From: JBFHES01 sp041584015 | Lineage (GTDB): Bacteria > Bacteroidota > Bacteroidia > Bacteroidales > M50B96 | Assembly (NCBI GenBank): GCA_041584015.1 | Contig: JBFHES010000125.1 | Location: 1 to 12,682 of the forward strand | DNA: 12,682 nucleotides | Direction: 5' to 3' | Shown here: positions 7,419 to 12,682 of the stretch, in pieces | Layout of the letters: each line of letters opens with the position of its first letter | Numbering within the stretch: position 1 is the stretch's first letter | Notes under the pieces: generated by a model | Told to the model about the DNA's origin: nothing | Database searches by the model: none | Seen by the model: only the letters and a program-made list of their open reading frames with translations | Translations under genes and position numbers: made by a program

Positions 7419-7433
7419 ATAATTTTTTAATAT

Positions 7434-8108
7434 TTATCTCCGGTTGCCCGGTCCTCTTTTATCATAAGATTTGTCAGAGCCGCGTTTGTCGTACGACTTC
7501 TTTTGACGCGATCCTCCTCTGGCTGGTTTTGAAGGGCGTTCTTGCTTTTTAACAACCAGGTCCTTATAATCGCCAATTTGGATGTTTTCCGGAATAGTAA
7601 GTTGTCCTTTGGATAGTTTAAGCAGATCTTTTAGAATAAGGTCGTTGCTAACACTGTCGCGGTTCCAGATGAGGTAAAGCTTTTTCATATGATTGGCCAG
7701 TACCTCAACAAGCATGTCTTTCTCTTTGCCTTCCTCTAGCTTCGTAGCTTCCAGTACAAGATCTTCTAGCATTCTGCCATAATGCTTGTAGGTCATACGT
7801 TGCTGTGGGTAAGGAATTGGCTCTGGTCTCTCGTAGAACTTTTCGCGCGTTGGAGCAGGAAATGGTGCATCGATATCCAAATCAAAATCAGCAATGATAA
7901 ATAAGTGGTCCCACATTTTTCTTCTCAGGTCGTTGCTATCCGATCCTTTAAAACCAGGATGAATGCTCGACATGATATTTACAACCGCTTGTGCTAATTG
8001 ATTTCTCTTTTCTTTACTTTCTACGGTCTTAATATGTGCGACCATGTTATGTATGTTCCTGCCATATTCCGGAAGGATGATTTTCTTTCTACTTGTATTA
8101 TAATCCAT
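7434..8108 (-). CDS. DUF4290 family protein
   Basis: This 224-residue protein has the DUF4290 pattern: an N-terminal LPEYGRNIHNMV segment, then HPGFKGSDSNDLRRKMWDHL and the DAPFPAPT stretch. RMTYKHYGRMLEDLV and a helical region ending in NHMKKLYLIWNRDSV follow. No function is established to my knowledge. There is no signal peptide or membrane segment, so it is probably cytoplasmic. The last ~38 residues form a basic, Gly/Arg/Lys-rich, probably disordered tail. It contains the heptapeptide KSYDKRG twice (204-210 and 213-219) and ends GNRR, which may suggest nucleic-acid contact; this is inference. The start is the ATG at 8108, preceded by a very good promoter. Its place just upstream of murA makes a link to cell-envelope growth tempting but unproven. 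Confidence 0.9.
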   Translation of the reverse strand: MDYNTSRKKIILPEYGRNIHNMVAHIKTVESKEKRNQLAQAVVNIMSSIHPGFKGSDSNDLRRKMWDHLFIIADFDLDIDAPFPAPTREKFYERPEPIPYPQQRMTYKHYGRMLEDLVLEATKLEEGKEKDMLVEVLANHMKKLYLIWNRDSVSNDLILKDLLKLSKGQLTIPENIQIGDYKDLVVKKQERPSKPARGGSRQKKSYDKRGSDKSYDKRGPGNRR

Positions 8109-8155
8109 ATATCAAATTAAATCAACTAAACCCAATAATGCAACTTGGGAGGCAA

Positions 8156-8186
8156 CAAAAGTACAGTAATTACTATTCATATCAAA
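8156..8186 (-). promoter_or_regulatory. Promoter of the DUF4290 gene
   Basis: The minus strand reads TTTG (8186-8183), a 19-base spacer, then TACTTTTG (8163-8156). This is a perfect match to the Bacteroidota vegetative promoter at both elements and in spacing. The predicted start near 8150 gives a leader of about 40 nt. It is the best promoter in the window. Confidence 0.62.
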
Positions 8187-8251
8187 AATTAACGTTTTTT
8201 GAATGAATCTGTTGAGTGTCGCTTTTATGTGAATTCTACTTTTCTTTAACC

Positions 8252-10579
8252 TTAACCGATCACCTTTAATTTGGCAAATTTTAATAATAACTGCTTTTGT
8301 CCGGCCGATTGAAAAAATACGGTTGCTTTTTTATTCGGAGCAACACCTTCAATGTTTAATATTTTACCCACACCAAATCGTTCATGCTCCACACTGGCTC
8401 CAGCAACCAAATCGGCATAACTGTTATCGGAGCTAAAGCCTCCACTGCTGGAATGCTGAACCCTTTTCAAGTTTGGTTTGGCTTGCGGAGGAACAACAGT
8501 TTCGACACCTTTTTTTACAGGCTTGCTGGCGTGTTTCTTAAAACTCAACTTGGCAGCTGTGTCGCCTGGCTTTGGACGATTAGCAGCAGAACGTTGTGTA
8601 AATGATGCAAAATCATCTTCTTCAGGCATGTCCAAAAAGGATGGATTGATCTCTTTAATAAATCGGCTAGGACTGCATGATTCCGGATTGCCCCATTTGT
8701 AACGCGATAGTGCATATGAAATGGTTGCCTTATCCTCGGCACGCGTAATAGCTACATAAAATAAGCGCCGTTCTTCTTCCAGTTCCTGCTGATTGCCAGC
8801 TGTACGGTTCGAAGGAAATAGACCTTCTTCCATGCCTACCACATAAATGTGTTTAAACTCCAGACCTTTTGCCGAGTGAATGGTCATCAAAGTAACCTTG
8901 TTGTTATCTTCTTCGCTTTCGCTGTCCTGATCGGTCAGCAGGGCAACATTCTCAAGAAAATCAACCAAAGGAACTGTTTTGTCTTTTTTCTCTAGCGAAG
9001 TAAAGTCTTTAATCCCGTTTAACAGTTCCTGAACATTCTCATATTTGCTTAGCGCTTCAGGGCTTTTGTCGTTATGCAAGTCTTTTAAGATGCCAGTATC
9101 TACAGCAATTTGATAGGCGCTGTCGTAGGCATCTTTATTTTCAATTCCATCACTATGTACTTCAATAAACTGAATAAACCCCCTGATTTTCGTAATGGTA
9201 CCCTGATTTAGTCCCGGGTTGTATTGATCCAATCCCTGGATAACTTCCCACAAACTCTGCTGCTTAATGTGTGCAGCTTCATCTAGTCTGCCAACAGTTG
9301 TTTTACCAATACCTCGAATAGGATAATTTATGATTCTGCGTAAAGCTTCATCGTCGTTACGATTAATGATTAATCGAAAATAGGAGATGAGGTCTTTTAT
9401 TTCTTTCCGTTGGTAGAAAGAAATACCACCGTAGATTTTATAAGGTACGTTTACTTTCCGTAGTGATTCCTCAAAAATACGCGATTGTGCATTGGTCCGA
9501 TACAGAATGGCAAAATCAGAGAATTTTAACTGTTTGCGCAAGGCGGTTTCAAAAATACTATTGGATACCAGGAATCCTTCTTCACCATCGGTAAATGCTT
9601 TAAGTACCTTGATTTTGTCGCCTACAGAATTTTCGGAGAAGACATTCTTTTTTATCTGTTCTTTGTTTTTTGAAATGAGGCTATTGGCTGCTTCTACAAT
9701 ATTCTGAGTAGAACGGTAATTTTGTTCCAACTTGAAGAAATTGTAGTCAGGATAGTCTTTTTTGAAATTGAGTATGTTTTCAATTTTGGCACCTCTAAAT
9801 GAATAGATGCTTTGCGCATCATCACCAACAACACAAATGTTTTTATTCTTTTCAGCCAGCCGCTTTATGATGAGGTACTGCGAGAAGTTGGTATCCTGAT
9901 ACTCATCAACCAGAATGTATTTAAAGCGGTGTTGGTACTTTGCTAAAATTTCCGGATGATCACGAAACAGGATATTGGTATTCAGCAATAGATCATCAAA
10001 ATCCATTGCGCCTGAATTTTTACATCGGGTAGCGTAGTACTTATAAACACGTCCAAGTTCTGGCTTTCGTGTGCTCTTATCTACGGCCTGTACTTGTGCA
10101 TTGCTTTGATAAGCTTCTGCAGTTATCAGGTTGTTTTTTGCCATCGAAATGCGACTTAGTATTTCGTTTGGTTTGTAGATTTGTTCATCCAGATTAAGGT
10201 CGCGTACAATTTGCTTGATGGCGTTTTTAGCATCCAGGGTGTCGTAGATGGTAAAGCTTTTGGGGAATCCGAGGTGTTCTGCTTCGTAGCGCAGTATGGT
10301 AGCAAATTTTGAGTGAAAAGTACCCATCCAAAGATTTTTAGCAGCGTCTTCGCCTACCATCTTCGCAATCCTTTCTTTCATCTCTTTTGCTGCCTTATTG
10401 GTAAATGTCAGGGCAAGTATCGATCCGGCCGGAACTCCTTTCTGAAGCAAATATGCAATTCGAAAAGTAAGTACTCTGGTCTTTCCGGAGCCTGCACCTG
10501 CTATTACTAAAGAGGCTCCGTCGGTGGTCGTTACAGCTTGACGCTGAACGTTGTTTAATTCATTTAGAAATTTACTCAC
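8252..10579 (-). CDS. uvrD: UvrD/PcrA-type superfamily 1A ATP-dependent 3'-5' DNA helicase
   Basis: This helicase unwinds DNA in repair and clears stalled complexes. I choose the GTG at 10579 (775 residues, starting SKFLNELNNVQRQAV). Helicase families begin right there, and an upstream start at 10642 would lie at or above the likely promoter and add a lysine-rich stretch of no known domain. All SF1A motifs are present: Walker A GAGSGKT (28-34), Ia LTFTNKAAKEMKER, II VDEYQDT (224-230) and III GDDAQSIYSFRGA. IV is QNYRST, V is TIHSAKGLEFKHIYVVGMEE, and VI is FYVAITRAED (about 608-617). The last ~45 residues (VEHERFGVGKILNIEG onward) form the Tudor-like C-terminal domain seen in PcrA/UvrD, which in other species contacts RNA polymerase. 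A low-complexity Lys/Ser/Pro linker precedes it. Sequence alone does not separate UvrD from PcrA naming. Confidence 0.95.
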   Translation of the reverse strand: MSKFLNELNNVQRQAVTTTDGASLVIAGAGSGKTRVLTFRIAYLLQKGVPAGSILALTFTNKAAKEMKERIAKMVGEDAAKNLWMGTFHSKFATILRYEAEHLGFPKSFTIYDTLDAKNAIKQIVRDLNLDEQIYKPNEILSRISMAKNNLITAEAYQSNAQVQAVDKSTRKPELGRVYKYYATRCKNSGAMDFDDLLLNTNILFRDHPEILAKYQHRFKYILVDEYQDTNFSQYLIIKRLAEKNKNICVVGDDAQSIYSFRGAKIENILNFKKDYPDYNFFKLEQNYRSTQNIVEAANSLISKNKEQIKKNVFSENSVGDKIKVLKAFTDGEEGFLVSNSIFETALRKQLKFSDFAILYRTNAQSRIFEESLRKVNVPYKIYGGISFYQRKEIKDLISYFRLIINRNDDEALRRIINYPIRGIGKTTVGRLDEAAHIKQQSLWEVIQGLDQYNPGLNQGTITKIRGFIQFIEVHSDGIENKDAYDSAYQIAVDTGILKDLHNDKSPEALSKYENVQELLNGIKDFTSLEKKDKTVPLVDFLENVALLTDQDSESEEDNNKVTLMTIHSAKGLEFKHIYVVGMEEGLFPSNRTAGNQQELEEERRLFYVAITRAEDKATISYALSRYKWGNPESCSPSRFIKEINPSFLDMPEEDDFASFTQRSAANRPKPGDTAAKLSFKKHASKPVKKGVETVVPPQAKPNLKRVQHSSSGGFSSDNSYADLVAGASVEHERFGVGKILNIEGVAPNKKATVFFQSAGQKQLLLKFAKLKVIG

Positions 10580-10611
10580 AACAAAAGATTTTTTCTTTTT
10601 TAAAAGGAAGA

Positions 10612-10643
10612 CAAAGGAACTTTTTAAGACTTGTAAAAGCAAA
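10612..10643 (-). promoter_or_regulatory. Candidate promoter of the UvrD-type helicase gene
   Basis: The minus strand shows TTTG (10643-10640), a 20-base spacer and TTCCTTTG (10619-10612), one mismatch from TAnnTTTG. The start near 10606 would leave about 26 nt before the GTG, which supports that start over the longer frame. Confidence 0.4.
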
Positions 10644-10690
10644 TAATCAAATGTGGAATGACTATTTTTTTATAAACAATGCTCAGCTTG

Positions 10691-12076
10691 TTAGGCTGCC
10701 TTCTGCACTGTGATTGATGACCTTAATTGGCGGATAATTTCTGCAAGCTGGTGCTTTTCAATGGCCTCAAGGTAGGAGATTGAACTGTCCAGCTTGGCCG
10801 GATTGATTACCAGCTGTGGATTATCCTCGATCATTAGCGCGTGCTTTTCGATACCAAAGCCAAGTCCGTAATTAATAGCAGTATTAACCAACTCAATTTC
10901 TGGTTGATGTTTTGATGCTGCCAGCATTTTCTCCAGCTTATAGGAAATAGTGCTAATGGAGCGACAATCGGAATTGCTTAGAGCTACAACCGTGAGCTCA
11001 TCTTCAATCATCCTCACAAAACTGTTTCTAAAACCTTCCCATCGACCATGGTGATAAACAATTTTTTTGTCATCGCGGCTTTTAATTCGGAATCCATAGC
11101 CATAGGCAAACTCCCAACGTTTTCTGATTTTTCCTTTGGTAAAGGCAGCTTCCAGCGAGTGCTCTGATAACAGACTGTGGTGATATAATGATTGATCCCA
11201 GAGGTACAAGTCCTGAACACTTGAATAAATACCCTTGTCGCCAACCAGACCATCATGTACGGTGGCGTCGTATTCGCGCCATCCACGCCATTTCTTTAGA
11301 TAACCAACGGTTCTAAATGAATCAGTGTTTTGTCCGTTTACAAAAACAAAGCTGTTGTTCATTTCAAGAGGTCTGAATATTTCTTGTTCGATAAAATCCT
11401 TGTATGATTTTTCGCTTACCTTCTCAATAAGCGAGGCAAGCATTACATAACCGGTGTTACTGTAGTCATGTCTGCGGCCTGGAGTAAAGTAAAGTGGCAA
11501 ATTTAGTTCTGCCATTAATCCAAGTAAATCGCTGTTGTTGGGGATTGTTGAGTCCGGCCAATGGTGTTCCAGCATCCACATATAGTTGGGCAAGCCCGAA
11601 GTGTGTTGCAAGAGCATTTCAATAGTTATCCGTTCGTAAGGAAATTCTGGCAGATAGCTTGTTACCTTGTCTTCGAGCTTTAGTAAGCCGCGTTCTTTAA
11701 GCATGAGTGTTGCAACTGCTGTAAACTGCTTGCTTACTGATGCCAGCTGGAAACTTGATGATGCGTTGAGCGTGTCTTTTGAAATGAGGTTTTGATATCC
11801 ATAAGCTCCTTCGAACAGGATATTGCCATTTGAAGCCAATAAAACAGTGCCGTTAAATCGGTAACGCTTATTGCTAATTCTCATGAAAGAATCAACCTTT
11901 GATCGAAGAGTTTCGTGATGTAACTGATTGAGCGTGATTTGTTCATCTTCGGAAATCTGTTCAAGTAGCAGGAACTCTACATCTTTTGAACTGTTTCTGA
12001 AAGAACTTAAAACCAAGATGACAATCATCAACATTGCCCATGGCCACTTACTTATACGTCGTATCTCCTCAATCAT
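10691..12076 (-). CDS. Membrane-anchored serine hydrolase of the beta-lactamase/DD-peptidase (class C-like) fold
   Basis: This 461-residue protein carries the three active-site motifs of the fold. SVSK (113-116) has the nucleophilic Ser and the Lys, YSN is at 205-207, and HHG (342-344) stands where KTG occurs in beta-lactamases. LLQHTSGLPNY and YFTPGRRHDYSNTGY are typical of this Beta-lactamase family (Pfam PF00144), which includes esterases, D-amino peptidases and penicillin-binding-like enzymes. A hydrophobic segment at about 11-26 (WPWAMLMIVILVLSSF) suggests an N-terminal membrane anchor with the enzyme domain in the periplasm. I choose the ATG at 12076; an in-frame TTG at 12097 would overlap the predicted promoter. 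The substrate cannot be told from sequence. HxG instead of KTG argues against classic beta-lactam hydrolysis. No lipobox Cys is seen. It lies upstream of the helicase gene on the same strand, with 111 bases between them and a separate promoter for the helicase. Confidence 0.9.
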   Translation of the reverse strand: MIEEIRRISKWPWAMLMIVILVLSSFRNSSKDVEFLLLEQISEDEQITLNQLHHETLRSKVDSFMRISNKRYRFNGTVLLASNGNILFEGAYGYQNLISKDTLNASSSFQLASVSKQFTAVATLMLKERGLLKLEDKVTSYLPEFPYERITIEMLLQHTSGLPNYMWMLEHHWPDSTIPNNSDLLGLMAELNLPLYFTPGRRHDYSNTGYVMLASLIEKVSEKSYKDFIEQEIFRPLEMNNSFVFVNGQNTDSFRTVGYLKKWRGWREYDATVHDGLVGDKGIYSSVQDLYLWDQSLYHHSLLSEHSLEAAFTKGKIRKRWEFAYGYGFRIKSRDDKKIVYHHGRWEGFRNSFVRMIEDELTVVALSNSDCRSISTISYKLEKMLAASKHQPEIELVNTAINYGLGFGIEKHALMIEDNPQLVINPAKLDSSISYLEAIEKHQLAEIIRQLRSSITVQKAA

Positions 12077-12094
12077 ATCACGGTAATATGTCTG

Positions 12095-12126
12095 CAAATA
12101 AAGAGCAATTTAATTTATGAAGCAAA
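12095..12126 (-). promoter_or_regulatory. Candidate promoter of the serine hydrolase gene
   Basis: The minus strand reads TTTG (12126-12123), a 20-base spacer and TTTATTTG (12102-12095), one mismatch from TAnnTTTG. The start would fall near 12088, leaving about 12 nt before the ATG at 12076. Confidence 0.4.
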
Positions 12127-12244
12127 CTACAAACTGATGAGATAATAACAGACTTTTACACTTTTTGTTATCATAATTCACATTTTCATTTAAAGCTTGG
12201 TGAAACTTGCCTACATGGAAGGCTGCATGATTCGTAAAAAATCA

Positions 12245-12252
12245 TATCTTTG
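12245..12252 (+). promoter_or_regulatory. Candidate -7 element for comEC (and the small ORF before it)
   Basis: TATCTTTG matches TAnnTTTG exactly. The -33 region about 20 bases upstream is not a good match. A start near 12258 would leave about 80 nt before the small ORF and about 185 nt before comEC. Confidence 0.3.
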
Positions 12253-12335
12253 AATACAAGCTAATTGTTCCAACAAATTCAAGCATTCAGAACGAATTGT
12301 ATCATCGATTTATACGTTTTGAACTGTTTCCAATT

Positions 12336-12461
12336 ATGCCCCATCCATTAGAGAAAGGAGTTCTCTTACTGGATCAGCTTTCACCAAAACAGGAGCAAGA
12401 CGTACCAGGCTTAGTATTGGAGTTTAACCTGAATAATCTCATCTATGCTCGAGCATGCTGA
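12336..12461 (+). CDS. Possible 41-residue small ORF overlapping the comEC start
   Basis: An ATG at 12336 opens a 41-codon frame (begins MPHPLEKGVLLLDQLSPKQE, ends NNLIYARAC, stop TGA). It overlaps the first 17 bases of comEC in another frame. I recognise no family. The peptide is soluble and acidic-to-neutral, with one Cys at the end. It could be a leader peptide coupled to comEC, the remnant of an older gene, or chance; at this length chance is a real possibility. Confidence 0.25.
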   Translation: MPHPLEKGVLLLDQLSPKQEQDVPGLVLEFNLNNLIYARAC

Positions 12462-12682
12462 ACACATTAAGCAGTACCCGTTTGTAAGAATACTCTTACC
12501 ATATATGTTGGGTATATTACTGGCAGTAGGCTATAGCCTGTCATTAATACCGATAGCTGTACTTAGCTTATTTTTATTAGTCTCAATCATTTTTCTGAAT
12601 GTGAGAGCTAAGCGTTATCTGAAAATTTCAGGCTTTGTGGTTGGCGGCTTGCTGAACGTTATGCTGGTGATGGTTGGCTTTA
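12445..12682 (+). CDS. comEC: ComEC/Rec2-like competence protein, N-terminal part (cut by the window edge)
   Basis: The visible 79 codons start at the first ATG after an in-frame stop at 12430-12432. They read MLEHAEHIKQYPFVRILLPY, then two or three hydrophobic segments (MLGILLAVGYSLSLI, IAVLSLFLLVSIIFL, GFVVGGLLNVMLVMVGF). The opening 'QYPFVRILLPYMLGILLA' is the classic start of Bacteroidota ComEC proteins (DUF4131 region). ComEC forms the inner-membrane channel that brings one strand of DNA into the cell during transformation. The competence domain and any metallo-beta-lactamase-like domain lie beyond the edge and cannot be seen. An unrelated membrane protein is possible, because only the N-terminus is available. 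Confidence 0.8.
   Translation, partial: MLEHAEHIKQYPFVRILLPYMLGILLAVGYSLSLIPIAVLSLFLLVSIIFLNVRAKRYLKISGFVVGGLLNVMLVMVGF

Larger units (their letters stand above)
12077..12444. other. Divergent intergenic region between the serine hydrolase and comEC
   Basis: About 370 bases hold a candidate minus-strand promoter near 12095-12126, a plus-strand -7 element at 12245-12252 and a possible 41-codon leader ORF from 12336. No RNA gene or strong hairpin is recognised. The sequence is AT-rich, as expected for a regulatory region. Confidence 0.5.

Noticed and set aside
10580..10642. 21-residue N-terminal extension of the helicase
   Set aside because: It lies over the predicted promoter, adds no known domain, and the family starts at the GTG-coded SKFLNELN segment.
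12214..12252. 12-codon ATG frame before comEC
   Set aside because: It is too short, unsupported, and ends in the candidate promoter element.
1..12682. CRISPR array, insertion sequence, toxin-antitoxin pair or phage-defence genes
   Set aside because: No regularly spaced repeats, transposase motifs, terminal inverted repeats or recognisable defence domains are seen; the genes are mostly housekeeping.

Overview
The window looks like chromosomal DNA of a member of the Bacteroidota, at moderate to low G+C. Four things point there: DUF4290 next to murA (both are typical of that phylum), a ParE of the short ~610-residue Bacteroidota type, LruC and TonB-C/FPGG proteins, and several sites matching the phylum's unusual promoter (TTTG, ~19-21 nt, TAnnTTTG). 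I cannot place it below phylum; a free-living Cytophagales/Flavobacteriia-like organism is a guess. No mobile element, CRISPR array, tRNA or rRNA was seen.

Left part (1-3937). After a ~320-base leader with no convincing gene comes a two-gene plus-strand operon: an ECF-type sigma factor and, overlapping it by four bases, a membrane protein that joins a zinc-finger anti-sigma-like N-terminus to a TonB-like C-terminus. It converges on parE (topoisomerase IV ATPase subunit, minus strand) with only four bases between the stop codons. parC is not beside parE here. A 340-base divergent intergenic region follows.

Middle (3938-8251). A 679-residue lipoprotein with acidic, calcium-binding-like and LruC/DUF4842 features lies on the plus strand. 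It converges on murA, with a clear bidirectional terminator between them. murA (UDP-GlcNAc enolpyruvyl transferase) has Asp where the fosfomycin-sensitive enzymes have the catalytic Cys. Upstream on the same strand is a DUF4290 protein with a strong Bacteroidota-type promoter. A strong intrinsic terminator lies between DUF4290 and murA, almost touching the murA start.

Right part (8252-12682). A UvrD/PcrA-type helicase and a membrane-anchored serine hydrolase of the beta-lactamase/DD-peptidase fold are both on the minus strand, each with its own candidate promoter. After a ~370-base divergent region that holds a possible 41-codon leader ORF, the first 79 codons of a ComEC/Rec2-like DNA-uptake channel run off the right edge.

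The content is mostly housekeeping: chromosome decatenation, peptidoglycan precursor synthesis, DNA repair and DNA uptake. A sigma/anti-sigma regulatory pair and a surface lipoprotein of unknown role are set among these genes. I see no clearly new multi-gene system. The best leads are the sigma factor with its TonB-like anti-sigma fusion, the Asp-type MurA, and the terminator or attenuator directly in front of murA.
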